Positions 35,911-47,389 of a stretch of 64,000 bases of DNA are shown here, in pieces. Location: contig OU744731.1 in assembly GCA_916613615.1 (NCBI GenBank), forward strand, positions 62,584,329 to 62,648,328, given 5' to 3'. How positions within the stretch are numbered: position 1 is the first letter of the stretch; every line of letters begins with the position of its first letter. Under the pieces are notes generated by a model. It made no database searches. It was not told the origin of the DNA and saw only the letters and a list, made by a program, of their open reading frames with translations. This stretch comes from Steromphala cineraria (lineage: Eukaryota; Mollusca; Gastropoda; Trochida; Trochidae). A program made the translations under genes and the position numbers.

Positions 35911-36386
35911 CATTTTCCGTTCAGTATTCATACCTCGGAGATTTCGATCATCCAGACGCCGAACATTCTCTCCGCACAGAGGCAGATTAATTTGATATAG
36001 CCTCTGTTCTTATTCGCCGAGTTGTAGGGTAGAATGGGAGATGCCTGATTGGAGGCAATCAAAGTTAGTTGTGCAATCACCTACGCTCTCCTAAAACCAT
36101 CAGTTTGGCTACTGAATCATAGCAAAGACATTGTGATATGAACCACCCTTTCCATGCGAGAGGCGTTGTCATTTGCTTCAAAAATTCAAATGGATTGTGG
36201 TGCAATTTTTTTTCACCAGGGGAAACTGCCGGAAGCAACGGATTCGGTCTATTAAAAATAGAGGCTCGATCAACATTCTATGACTTGTTCTGCTCCTGGG
36301 GGAGAGAATGGACGCCGAGATTTGTTTTTATAGATTACGAAAATTACCAAGATTGTACATGTACACCTTGCATCACATTTAATGTT
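35911..36386 (-). pseudogene. Candidate transmembrane exon split by Family 3 MITE
   Basis: Right part 36311-36386 follows an ACAGCAGATATAG acceptor. Left part 35911-35962 ends at a perfect GTAAGT donor. Between them lies the 348-bp element at 35963-36310, and GACGCCGA is duplicated at both junctions. Counting the duplication once, the two parts make 120 bp, 40 open codons in phase 0-0. The right part has a Cys-containing lead and the hydrophobic run TILVIFVIY followed by KNKSRRLDDR, the pattern of a membrane exit with a positive stop-transfer side. The insertion with its duplication adds 356 bp, not a multiple of three. Disrupted exon, or an element spliced out as a new intron. Confidence 0.45.
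35963..36310. mobile_element. Family 3 element, copy B, with 8-bp TSD
   Basis: A 348-bp element starting ACATTCTCTCCGC and ending GGGGGAGAGAATG, flanked by perfect direct repeats GACGCCGA (35955-35962 and 36311-36318). It matches copy A through most of its length (AGCCTCTGTTCTTATTCGCC, GTAGAATGGGAGATGCCTGA, AACCACCCTTTCCATGCGAG). An 8-bp duplication suggests an hAT-type transposase. The 131-codon plus-strand frame beginning at 36138 runs out of the element and is not a gene. Confidence 0.85.
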
Positions 36387-38574
36387 CTATATCTGCTGTC
36401 GGGTAAATGTTCAAAACATTTGATAATATTAAATATCCAACACGTTCTAACTTTGGATGAAAAGTTGTTTCAAATCAACAACATTTTCCAAAATGGTACC
36501 TTACAAGCAAGTTCTGATGTACCACAAAAATGAAAATTGAAAGATTAACTGGTAGTAAACGTTAACTGAGGTGTTCATTTCTGTAAGTCACATGACTTAG
36601 TATATATCTTTACTAAAAATCATATTAACTTGCCTAATGAATTTGTTTCTGAGGTTATATCCGTTCACTGAAAATGTACTTTCAGATTTTACCTAGATAT
36701 AGCTATTGCAGGTAGCTTAATCCAGGGAGGATTATCTAGTTTCAGAACTAGAGCGGATTATGTTGAATGCAGTCACGCTATCCGTGGTTATATGTGTACA
36801 TATAGCATTGTTGATTATCACTTATCTCACACATGCCTCACAGGTTTCTTTCAGCCATGTGCGTGCAGCTGCTGAATAAGATCATGTGATATGGATCAGT
36901 AAATGATATATCTATATATATATATATTCCTGTAGACAGTCACTGCCATATCATAGTTTTGATATAATCGTCTTGAATTTGAAAATTATATTTAGTTTTG
37001 GTTTACTGATTAGTCATATTTTGCTTGTTGTTATTAAAGGATATAGACAAGAAATTATATTATTATTAGTATAAGACATTAAAAATTAGAAATCAGAACA
37101 AATTTTTCAATATTTGGTTGACATTTTAACGTTCAAATTATGAATAATACTTGTCTTTGATATATGAAACAAACATGATTTTATTATTCACCGAAAGAAT
37201 ATTAAACATAGTTAAAATGAAACGCAATGTTTGTGTGTTCCATATTTCGAGAGCTAGACTTGCAAAAATGGAACCGCGTTGAAATATCATGCTTTAAATT
37301 ATTTTAGAAAGGCAATGCCAGAAACGTCAATTTTAGTTATATTTTGTTAGGTTTGTTATTATGCTCAAGTGTCTTGTGCTCTTCCCAAACATTTTGTGTT
37401 TTATCATACAAAGATGCCTTTTGTTAGGAAGGTCACGACACACTGTAAATATAGGTTATGTTTATTGATAGTTTATGTATGTTGTTTCACTAATAGAATT
37501 AATTTCAAACAGCTGTGTCAACCTTTTCCTCTGGATAGATTGGATGCCACTTCAGATAAAAGATGTCGTTAAGTGCTGACAATGGAAATTGTTGTGCAGA
37601 TATTAGAAATATTGATATAATCGGTATGGGTTTTATTCTTAAGATAAAGTCTCTTACTAAATATCACACATATCAAAATGATGTACTTATATTGTATGCA
37701 TCGTGGTTTAGAGTGTTAATTATTTTTTGATTATATGTTCTATCTTTATTTGTTTAACTTACAATGTCAGGTGGTTTGTTTTAGTCATTATGTGGAATCA
37801 AATTGACAATATTAAACGTTCTGTGCGCTTGTGCGAAACGCTATGGGACATAATTAGATACCATTATAAAAATCACAAATCAAGCCTCAATTCGCAGGGC
37901 GAAGAAATATGAAACCAGAAACCATAATGCATCAGGGCTACTAACAGAACACATTCATATGTGTTACAAATATATATTTAATTTTGAAGCTTCTCATTTA
38001 TTCTATCTACCCTTCATATTTTCCAAACACGTCCTGTTTGATTGGGAAAAATACATTTGTTCCGTGTACTCAAACGCAAGCAATATGAAGTATTTATTAG
38101 TGGGTTTCTGTTTAACTATGAGGGGAGCCATAAAATACAGGTAAGGGTTAATGTGATCAGACAGTATTGAATGGATAAAGATAAATCCCTTTGAAATTTA
38201 TGACTGACAGGTGTGTTGATAATAATTGTATTTTTGCTACCACGAGCCATATGATTTTACAAATAAAACCTTGACCTGGATATACTTCATTTTCAAGAGC
38301 ACGCTGTGCTTACTACATAAATGACCTTGGATTATATATGTCCGTTTAATGTTACGAATGTACACATAAAATATAAGAAAACTGAGAGCAGATACAGATA
38401 TTGATTAAGGTATTGATTGTTTTAAGGAATATTACCTCAACCCGAACACCAAATGTACTTGCAGTTTTCTGGTCGATATCCAACGATTAAAAAATAACCA
38501 TTCATTGCATCTACTGACTGCTCGTATTTGAGAGACAACCACTCATTTTCGCTTGTTTTTGATTGTGGGAACTA
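36387..38574. other. AT-rich stretch, no supported feature
   Basis: If the split exon is real, upstream exons of the same minus-strand gene should lie here or further right. Only a weak minus-strand patch around 36735-36785 (peptide DSVTAFNIIRSSSETR then stop) was noticed. A TA microsatellite is at 36911-36928. CTAGTT/AACTAG form a 16-bp hairpin at 36738-36753. Confidence 0.4.
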
Positions 38575-39141
38575 CACTCAGGGGCAAAAGAAACGATACC
38601 ATATAAAATGCATGATAGGTAAATCTACGATTGATAGTTACGGCTGAAACAGGGTTAATTCATGTATTCAAGAGCTAACTGAACTAAGTTTTTAATTTCA
38701 GAGCTATATCTGTTAACGCTTTTGAAATACAAGCCTTTCAAAAAACGCTGTTCCTTAACTAGACGAGATAGGATAGTGAAAATGGCCCTTTTTCTTGTTC
38801 TTAAACCAAAATACAGGCAAAATGCGTGAACAAATTAACTTCTACAAGGGTTATTTATATTGATAACATCTTAGATTTATAAGATTTTTAAATCTTATAA
38901 TTTTTTTATTTCAATTCCAAAGATTATGACCAAAAATAACATCGAAAAAGCTGTTTTTTGGCCCCTTATGTATTTGAATAGTCATACAATTATAAGTTTT
39001 ATACTTTGATGTTTGAAATTGTGAGTACTTCTTCACGACTGATGTGCCTATCACAAGGGCTCGTAGTCGCATTTCATTTACAACAGGATTTTGTTTTGTA
39101 CACTTTTGAAAAGTTGGTATCGTTTCTTTTGCCCCTGAGTG
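38575..39141. mobile_element. Mariner/Tc1-type MITE, 567 bp
   Basis: Perfect 26-bp terminal inverted repeats begin CACTCAGGGGCAAAAGAAAC, flanked by TA on both sides (38573-38574 and 39142-39143). TA duplication plus a CACT-type terminus is typical of the IS630/Tc1/mariner superfamily. The interior is non-coding for transposase; the 86-codon minus-strand frame at 38911-39171 extends beyond the element. A perfect hairpin (38877-38900) with 11-bp arms lies inside. Confidence 0.92.
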
Positions 39142-40658
39142 TATATCCAAACATGAAATAAGTTGACACATGTCGAGTTTCTACAAATAAATCAATTTGA
39201 TAACCGTATTAAATTTCATATCCGCCATTGATTCAATTGATAATAATATGTAACGAAGGATATCTTTTGTCAAAATGTAAACTTTACAACTGGGTAATGA
39301 GTCAGGAAATAGCGTAGTGATCAGCTCAGTTCGGTTCGTATGCAAACAGGGATTAGATTTGATATACCTGTTGAAATAAATCTACCTGCTGTTACGTTAG
39401 AAGCGATGTTACATCAACTCCTTTATGACCAAAGTCACACATTGTTGGTTGCAGCCATCACTTAAATACACCGCCATGATAAAGTAGGGTTAATTCAAAT
39501 GTGCTTGGCACATAGTAGACACCTCAAAATAGTGATTATAGTTTCTGTGTCTAAATCGCTTTCATTTTCTTTCAGATATGTACACAGGGATTCACAAACG
39601 TAGATTCGACCATTACCATAAACCAGGTACGTTTTCTTATTCTTTTATTAATTCAACCGCAAAGTTTTCCCATCTAAGGTTCCACAACCTGTTATCAACA
39701 GCTGCAAATGACATTACAAACAATCCAAGTAATGGTCAATTAGTTGTCCGAACTGTGACCCCAGTGTCGATAAGAAATTGTGGTCAGTTTATCGTGGTCA
39801 ATTTGTCCGGCTAACGAACTTGATTAAAGCAGTCACCAGATACCCAACGATGTAAAGGGTCACTGGCGAATTAGATAGGGAGCTAATGAACGAAAACGGA
39901 CTCAGACATTCTCCCTGTCGACCACTCCTGTGTTGGTATTTTGAATAATAAATAACATATTCCGCTAATATATTTTGATTCGGTCATTAAGAATTTATTA
40001 TAATGGGATGGATTTTTTCTTTTTTTCGATATCGTTACCTAGATCGTTTAAAATACGCAAATTATTAAATTCTCTAATTCAGTTCAACAAGAACTTGTGG
40101 CATTTTCCTTGTTTATCAATCATATATCTTAACAATAACGCTTTTTTACAATAATTACACTTAACTCTTAATAATAAATCATAATAACGAGACGGTCTTG
40201 GTAATTTGCAAACCTGTACTTTTACACTTTTATTATTTATGTGATATATTGTAATATGCATTTAACATTAGCATGCACACTGGTCCTCTTGGTAGGCTGA
40301 AACTGCATATATATTATAAGCAATATGCATAATGCACTTATGCGTAAACAGAATGCCCAAAGTTCATATATTCTTATGTGTGCTGTTTTATGAACCAGAA
40401 ATCGGGTTTCTAAAATATACAGGACTATAAAATTTGCTAAATTGTCATTTGAGATTCCTAACGCATAAGGTGTGTCTTGGTATGATGTTTCGCTCTTCTT
40501 CAAAATATGCACAAATTCATTAAATACATGTAAAATACATGATACACAAGGAATCTACCTTGCTCGTACAAATAAACTGCTATTGCAGGTAAATATCATG
40601 TTTTCGTTTATAGATAAGATTATATTATTGTTTATGGTTGCTTCCTTTCTGTTCTTAA
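39142..40658. other. AT-rich stretch with one exon candidate
   Basis: Other than the 51-bp exon candidate at 39576-39626, no repeat, RNA gene or promoter could be supported. A mixed-composition patch at 39690-39815 lacks a convincing frame with splice sites. Confidence 0.4.
39576..39626 (+). CDS. Candidate 51-bp exon with strong splice sites
   Basis: The plus-strand acceptor CGCTTTCATTTTCTTTCAG and donor GTACGT are both close to consensus. The 17 codons between are open in phase 0 (ICTQGFTNVDSTITINQ), and a second frame is also open, so the phase is uncertain. The short length makes chance likely enough to keep confidence low. No partner exon was identified. Confidence 0.28.
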
Positions 40659-41015
40659 AGGGGTAGTAGCACGTTTTTTGATAATTTAATATTTTAAAAT
40701 TTTCACTGATAATTGAAAGTTAATACTAAATGTATTATTTTGACATCGTCAAAAATCTTATTACACAAGCCAATCATCCGTAATCAGATAACAAGGTATG
40801 AAGGTTCACATAAAATTCATTGGCGGTCATATTGTGTGAACACCTTTAATTCATTTTGTGTAAGAAAATGCAATTGCATGGCTAAACTCTACATTATGTA
40901 TTTGAATTATTGCATCTTCATTTAGTTTAAATACATTGTCTTTCAATTGGAACCATTAGTTTTTATTTTTCTGACATCACCTTTTATTCCCTCTAAAAAC
41001 GTGCTACTGTCCCTT
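40659..41015 (-). mobile_element. Family 1 MITE, reverse copy
   Basis: A reverse copy of about 357 bp: left terminus AGGGGTAGTAGCACG, right terminus CGTGCTACTGTCCCT, TTAA on the left and TTTTAA on the right. Internal landmarks include TTTTCACTGATAATTGAAAG, CATTGGCGGTCAT and CTTTCAATTGGAACCATTAG. The plus-strand 70-codon frame in it is not a gene. Confidence 0.92.
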
Positions 41016-42454
41016 TTAAACATAAAATAGCCTCTTTGACGCAAAGTCTTAAGCTACACAAACGGTGATCGTTAAACGGTCAGCACACAGCCGTCATGTA
41101 TAGTGTATAAATCTATGGCATGGTTGGCCTCTGTTTGCTTGAGTGAAATGTTACGATATTTATGTCCTTGTTTTACAAGCTGTCAAATACCAGGTATGCC
41201 TGTGTGAGACATCTTCATGGCCAAATAACACCTCACTTAATACTTACGCCAGAGAGGAGAGTTGAAGACGTTAATTTGTAGGGGGCCCTAGTTCATCACA
41301 ATGTTTTCATGATTCCTTTGTAAAAGTCGCTTGATCGTACCATTAAGTCTTATATTGAGGCAAATTTTAACTTTTGAAGGTTATTGTTGCTTTTTTATTT
41401 CAAAATATCGCGTTCAGTGGCAGGTCATCAAGAGAAAGGGTGAGGCCACTGGCGTATTGGTTCATTCACGATAGCTGTTAAACGGTGTGTTTCGTTTTTT
41501 CTTTTTAATATTGGTATATATTTGACGGGTTAAATCTACATAGTTATTAATCATATTTCATGTGGTTTACCTCGTATTACTTGAACAAATGATTGATAAA
41601 GTACGCTCTCGCTTTATAGCTATAAATATGGACCTTTTTTGTAATTCAAAGCAGGTCGGTGTTTTTGATTTAGGAACCACTGACTCAAGAGTGTACTGTA
41701 TTGTTGTTCGCAGACTCCATGGATAATAATGGTATAATGGATGGTAAAATTCGCGACCCTGTATGACCTTTAGAAGTTTCACAGTTCATCGGCAACGATA
41801 AACCTTGGTGAATTTAAGTGAAACAAATTAAGAAATGCAATGATATGAAAAATATCAGTCTTTAGCATTGAAGAAGATGTCATTTGATCTACAGCACCAG
41901 TAGCTTAATTTTCTTATATATCATTTTTATTCTTACATTTGCTTTACTTTGCGTTTTACCCAAACGAGGTCAAACTTAGTCTTAGGCGAGCGTTAGGCAC
42001 AATATTTTCTGAATCATTTTCTTTGGTTATAAAACATGCAGCCCGTTAAGTAAGAGATGTAAAAGATAAGGTTATAGACTTATATTCAGTCTCTGAAACA
42101 AATTCTTAAAAACAAGTACTTTATACACGAAATTCCTATATGAAAGGAGCATTGGCGAATTTTAGATTCAGTCTGCGAAAAGTGATTTAAGATAAGTAAA
42201 TTATAATAGATCATACTAGAAATGAGCCTCGTAGAATTGGAAATTTAAGAGTTCACAATATATCTAAACTTGCTTTTCGAAATGTTTTGTTTATTTAACA
42301 AATTAATAACAACAGTCTAGGTGTTAGACAGCTGTTCACTACAGATCTAGACATGCCTTTTAAAAGGTTTTGTTTTTTGGTCTGAGTGCTAGACTAATAA
42401 AGTTATCACAGGACGAGTTGTCCGCTTAATGGCCGGCTAGTTTGACAGCTTTAA
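41016..42454. other. AT-rich stretch, no feature recognised
   Basis: No exon, promoter or repeat could be supported between the two Family 1 copies. Confidence 0.5.
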
Positions 42455-42810
42455 AGGGGCAGTAGCACGTTTTAGGGGACATATGAGGTGATGTCAGGAA
42501 AAATGAAAATTAATGGTTTCAATTGAAAGACAATGTATTCAAACTTAATGGAGCAGTAACAATTCAAATATATAATGTAAAGTTTAGCCATACAATTCGT
42601 TTTTCTTACACAAAATGATTTAAAGGTGATCACACAAAATGGCCGCCAATTGATTTTATAAGAATCTTCATACTTTGTCCTCTGACTATGGATGATTGGC
42701 TTGTGTAATGAGATTTTTGACACTTTCAAATTAATACATTAAACATTAACTTTCAATTATCAGTGAAAAATTTAGAATATAAAATTATCAAAAAACGTGC
42801 TACTGTCCCT
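42455..42810 (+). mobile_element. Family 1 MITE, forward copy
   Basis: A full 356-bp copy with TTAA at both ends. The left terminus is AGGGGCAGTAGCACG and the right is CGTGCTACTGTCCCT. Interior intact, with AATGGCCGCCAATTG carrying one change in the core box. Confidence 0.94.
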
Positions 42811-44972
42811 TTAAGACTTGTATCCATTGTCTTCAATTATAGGGAGGTTTAGTCAGAAGGATCAACAAAATACTAGTTCAGCCTGTGAACTATCAATTAC
42901 TTGTGCAAAACTAACTTGTTAATTTTGTTCTCGTTTTGAATTTTCGTAATTAATTATAGATTACCTTTTTACATTGATACGTATTTGAAAGTTCAAATGA
43001 GTATTTGCTAATTTGCCTTATCCAACTATCCAATTTGAGCAAGTTATTTGGCATGCATTACAGTAAAGCACATGCGACTTATAATATCTCAGTCTTTTTT
43101 GGCATCCTGTTGTCATTATGATATCACAAAACAACTAATTTTTAAAAGCACTTCACCATAGACACACACTTAATTCAGTCGTGTAAGGCCCACGTGGTTA
43201 TTCATAGTATTAATGGTGTAATATATTGTCTTTGTTATTTTATGATAGGTTATCAAATTCTGAAATAAATACATAGGGTTATAGTTTGAGGGTAGTTATA
43301 ATGTCATTATTATCACCTGTAATTAACACCTGTCTATGCTATTGTCGTTTGCAACTATGATGTTTCAAATATCATTATTCATGTATATTACCCCGTGAAA
43401 TATCATTAGCAAAACCAATCAGAATGAAGGATGCATTCTCGGATAAACCATTACCTTGTTATTAAAATATCGAATTAAGTGATCAATGTATCATAAAGAA
43501 GGGATATTATGTGACGAACCTACATAGTATATGAATGTATATAACCTTTTGACACGTAATCAAAGCCTGATAATGATAGATGGTTATATGTTATGTGAAC
43601 CTCATGATGCAATTACATTGTTTTAAAGCAATTTACTGAAGGTTAATGCTTGGGTTATCTTCCTTAGTTACATGTACATATACTTATTGGACGCCAAAAG
43701 GTTGATATTTCATCTGGTGGTTGATGGTTAAAGGTAATAAGGTATATTAAATATATCTACACCATTTTCCTCAGGACGTCCAATAATGGTCTAAAGTATT
43801 GCATGAAGATTCGTCCAATGTTTTCTACATTTTCTCATTAGCAGTTTTAAATTCCTACAGTAAATATAAAACATAAATGTTCATTATCCACATGTTACAA
43901 AAATGTTATTATCCATTGTATGGAATGTTTCTGAGAGGACATTGTCATTTCTTTTTGCGTATATATATTAATGCAATTGTCATTTATAACAAATAGGTCT
44001 GTAAATAGTTAAGCAAAAATGTATCACCTTCGGTACACAATTTTAACTACTCAGTCATGCATAAGTTATAACATTATTCGATTTTTTCCAAATCATATGA
44101 CATTTCTTTTTTAATGGATTGGAAAAAAAATACATTAAATTTATTCATATTTGACCGTATTTCTAGGTGACCCTGCAATACATTTGTTAAATATAAAAAA
44201 GTAACTGTTCAATTCAAAAACATGTAAGTCAACTTCAAGGATTATCTTTACCTCAAGTTTGATGTGATGTTAAATAATTTATACTATATATATTTGTATC
44301 TAATATGATTTAAGTTCAAGAACACATCAATCACTTTGACATTTGTAGGTCAACTATTTCTCTTCTTGGTTACTCATTAGAGCAGGCACATATTTGTCAC
44401 TTTAAGATTCAGTTTTATGTAAATTCAGGATATTTTTTCCTTATGATCTGTGACAGTTTCAGAGTATCATTCATAATACGGAGTCAGCCGTGCGTGAAAC
44501 CGATTGTCCTCTATATCTATTTTTAGCTATTGGCGTCTTTATGGGTTATTCATTCTTGTTGCGCATAGGTGCATTTCAATGGATGCTTACAATTTCTTGA
44601 CACACAGCGAGAAGTGATACTTGTGAAAGGTTGTCTTGTACGCTGCAAGGATCATGTTTCTAAAACTTGAAACATTTCTATCAGATGTTCGTTTTCTCAT
44701 ATAAGACCATGAAAATTAAGTTTAAATACGACCATCATACAGCAATCAAGCCCTTTTTGATATTATCTATAATTTCAGGGGAAAATACATTTCAATGATA
44801 CTGTTCAAGCATGGCAACAAAATGATGTTTTTACATAATTTATATTATTAATATATTCAGGACAAAAAAAATTATGATAATTTTCTTAGGTGAACAAATT
44901 TACTCAAATGTTAAAATAATACAATCTATTGATTGGTGAAAAAGTTTTAAACTTAAATGAATATAATTATTT
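42811..44972. other. AT-rich stretch, no feature recognised
   Basis: About 2.2 kb of low-complexity-biased AT-rich sequence without a supported gene or repeat. Confidence 0.5.
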
Positions 44973-45507
44973 AGCTCATCTGGCCTGAAAGGCCCGATGG
45001 GCTTATGGCATGGCATGGTGTCCGGCGTCCGTCCGTAGGTAAATCTTGTGCACTCTTTGACTTCTTCTCCGGACGCACAAGGCCAAGAAAGCTGAAAGCT
45101 TGTGTCCATACTCCTTGACTAGTCAGGATTATTATCTATAGCTTTGTTGACCCTGTGGCCCCTATTACGGGCGTCGGGGGCCTATTTTCATATTCTTCTC
45201 TAGAAGAATAAGGCCCAGAAAGCTGAAACCTTGTGTACATATTCCTCTACTATAGTGAGGATTATAAATTATAGTTGTTGTGGCCCTGTGGCCCCTGATA
45301 AGGACCAAAAGGCCACTTCGTCAAAACCTATGTTTATCCTCTTCTCCAGAAGCACAAGTCTCAGAAGGCTAAAACTTTGTACACGAATTCCTTAGTTAGG
45401 TAATGAGGATTTTAGATTCTACTTTTGGTGACCCTGTGACCTCTACTAACGGGGGAACCACATTTGTCACCACCCTTAAGCAAGATTGCTTAAGAGCCTG
45501 ATGAGCT
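44973..45507. mobile_element. Mollusc-type AGCTCATCTGGCC repeat with internal tandem units
   Basis: It begins AGCTCATCTGGCCTGAAAGG, then GGCATGGTGTCCGGCGTCCG, and closes with GCCTGATGAGCT, an inverted match to the start. Three internal diverged units of about 130 bp (starting near 45058, 45195 and 45338) share CTTCTC-AGAAG-A-AAG, AAAGCTGAAA-CTTGTG, AGGATTATTAT and GACCCTGTGGCCCC. The opening matches, from memory, a repeat abundant in molluscan genomes. A CTTAAGCAA/TTGCTTAAG hairpin lies at 45475-45494. Non-autonomous. Confidence 0.7.
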
Positions 45508-45738
45508 TCAGAGCCCTATTATTATCTTTTGATATTGAATCTATCGCTTTGGTTATTTTTTTACAAGCCACAAACGAGTTCATCAATATATGCCTATAGT
45601 TTTAACCATTTTAAAAGTCATTAGTTCAGACCAAGTGAGTGCTGTCAGATGCCGTTTGAACAACATTTCCTAAGACCAGTAAGCCAGGTCTTCCGTTCAT
45701 GAAACATACAATGTTGATCGCTATTCTTCCCAATCTAT

Positions 45739-45954
45739 TTACACAGACCCTACTAAATTGATTAAGACTGCCACTACAATGGTACTCCGTGTATATTTGA
45801 TTCCCAAACACAGATTAATCAACTTGAGATGTCCAAAATGAAATGTACATGTGGATGTTTTGCTGGCGCGTTGTACCAAGAACGTAATAATTGCTTGAAA
45901 AGTCTGATTCCTGATTTGCGCCGATTTTCTGTTTACGAAACTACGGTTTACCAT
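45739..45954 (-). CDS. Possible first exon or small ORF behind promoter motifs
   Basis: A 71-codon minus-strand frame starts at an ATG in strong context (GCAATGG). It lies 27 bp downstream of a TCTCGCGAGA palindrome and about 10 bp downstream of a CCAAT word. The peptide begins MVNRSFVNRKSAQIRNQTFQ and later has KTSTCTFHFGHLKLINL. A second minus-strand frame (45626-45811) overlaps its end. Composition is more balanced than the flanks. The frame could continue by splicing. Not recognised; a chance frame is possible. Confidence 0.3.
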   Translation of the reverse strand: MVNRSFVNRKSAQIRNQTFQAIITFLVQRASKTSTCTFHFGHLKLINLCLGIKYTRSTIVVAVLINLVGSV

Positions 45955-45980
45955 TGCAGTGATTGGATGATTTATCGATT

Positions 45981-45990
45981 TCTCGCGAGA
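45981..45990. promoter_or_regulatory. TCTCGCGAGA palindrome
   Basis: A perfect 10-bp palindrome known as a core element of some TATA-less metazoan promoters. Here it is followed on the minus strand by CCAAT and an ATG in good context (45954). The 45960-46080 stretch is relatively CpG-rich. Function inferred only. Confidence 0.35.
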
Positions 45991-46124
45991 CTGGACGAGA
46001 TTTAGGGCAGAGACTATTTACCAAGCAACTGCTTACCATTTCACGATCGTTCGATATGATTGCAGAGGATATGAATCCAACCAATAACATTTATGGCGTA
46101 TGAAAATCGTGATGAGCAGAATAG

Positions 46125-46334
46125 TCAAATATGTCGTAAAAACATTTTGCACTCGACTTTGGATCCATAATCCAATTTCGCATGCCTTTCCAATGAATGA
46201 ATAAAAAGTGTCTGATTCTTTTGCGTGATAATATCCAATACAAACAATGACACGCTTCTGTTTGGATTGCAGGCAATGGACCTGGATTTATGAATTACCT
46301 CTAAGTACTCAATGGGGTGTGCCATCTTAATCAT
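46125..46334 (-). pseudogene. Coding-like frame following 46327-46438
   Basis: A 69-codon minus-strand frame starts MIKMAHPIEYLEVIHKSR and includes SVSLFVLDIITQKNQTLF. It begins inside the last codons of the exon candidate to its right but in another frame, which would fit a frameshifted continuation of one ancestral reading frame. No splice donor lies between the two. Alternatively, it is chance. Confidence 0.25.
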
Positions 46335-46438
46335 TTCCTGCGTACATCGATGAATTCAACCGGTGCAAATTGAGATATTGTTGCATAATCCTCGAAGGTA
46401 TTTTTGCAGCCACGGTCACTTGGTACTCGCTATCAAAT
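46327..46438 (-). CDS. Candidate exon ending in stop
   Basis: The minus-strand acceptor TGCACTTAATTTAG is followed by one base and 36 open codons (FDSEYQVTVAAKIPSRIMQQ, later NLHRLNSSMYAG), then TAA at 46327-46329. The composition is protein-like and local G+C is higher than the flanks. A possible internal donor (GTACGC) precedes the stop. Family not recognised. Confidence 0.3.
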
Positions 46439-47132
46439 CTAAATTAAGTGCATACCATACTTAATAGGTTGGTTAAGGGAGAGATTGCATAACTACAACG
46501 TATTAGATCAACTCAATGATGCATTGTGTTCTTTTATCATCGGGAAAATTGTATTCCGCAATTTGTTTGGTTTTTTTTTCTAAATGATGGCATATGCATT
46601 TTATAATTCGAGTCTTTCGCTAAGACCTTTGATTAATACTACTGATGTATATATTCATAAGGCACATGGAAGGAAATATCAATGTTTACTTTCCAAGTGT
46701 TTTTTTTAATATTGACGATACAGATTGCATTAAAAACATTGATTTTGCAGATCGCATTTATTTACACAGAATGCACTTATTTGCACATGTTTATGCATAT
46801 ATGAATGAAACGTGGCCATTATTCCATGATTTATTGTCGTCAATTAACTTTTTGTGAATCGGTTTATTTTAAGGTTATTTTACGTGAGGTTTTGAAGACC
46901 TGTTAAATTTACACTCGTATGCCTTCACGAAATTCACCCTTTGAGTAATTTTATAGCTAAAGATTAAGTTCTTTTCAAAATTCAAAATGTTTAGCCTTGA
47001 CTTACTCTTTTGATAACGTAATGATGTATTAATTGAATAGGAGTCCAATCTCTTTGAAACTCTCAAAATGAATTCAAATCTCAAATTCGAATACGCTGTT
47101 GTTTGCATAAAACATTAAAAGCCAGGGCAAAA
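46439..47132. other. AT-rich stretch, no feature recognised
   Basis: The plus frame at 46645-46857 and the minus frame at 46875-47108 have the composition of chance frames. Confidence 0.5.
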
Positions 47133-47287
47133 TCACGTGACTTCTCTGCGACCGACTTCTTCTGCTTCGGTTGTGATGTGATTGCTTCGAAACCCGCCAG
47201 AGAAAACTGACAGTTAATTGTGCCTTTATGTTTGTTTTGTAAAGCGTGGCATCTTTTCTCAGCTATCTCGCATCTCGCTATAAATAG
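47133..47287 (+). promoter_or_regulatory. Possible promoter: E-box and TATA box
   Basis: TCACGTGA (47133-47140) is a perfect E-box palindrome of the bHLH-ZIP type. TATAAATAG at 47279-47287 is a strong plus-strand TATA box in a G+C-richer patch. A start site would be expected near 47310. Downstream, an ATG near 47362 opens a short frame reaching a possible GTATGA donor near 47381. The minus strand is also open here (47081-47308). The same TATA octamer precedes the candidate exon at 51282. Confidence 0.35.
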
Positions 47288-47389
47288 ACGAAGCTCCCTA
47301 AATATCAATGATAGCAGGCAAGGGTTATTTTCGACTCCTCCAGTGCTCCCGCTTTGGTGATGACTTTGAAAGAAGGACGGGTATGAACG

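Noticed and set aside
36138..36533. 131-codon plus-strand frame
   Set aside because: Starts inside the Family 3 element and runs into AT-rich flank; the minus strand here gives a better exon model.
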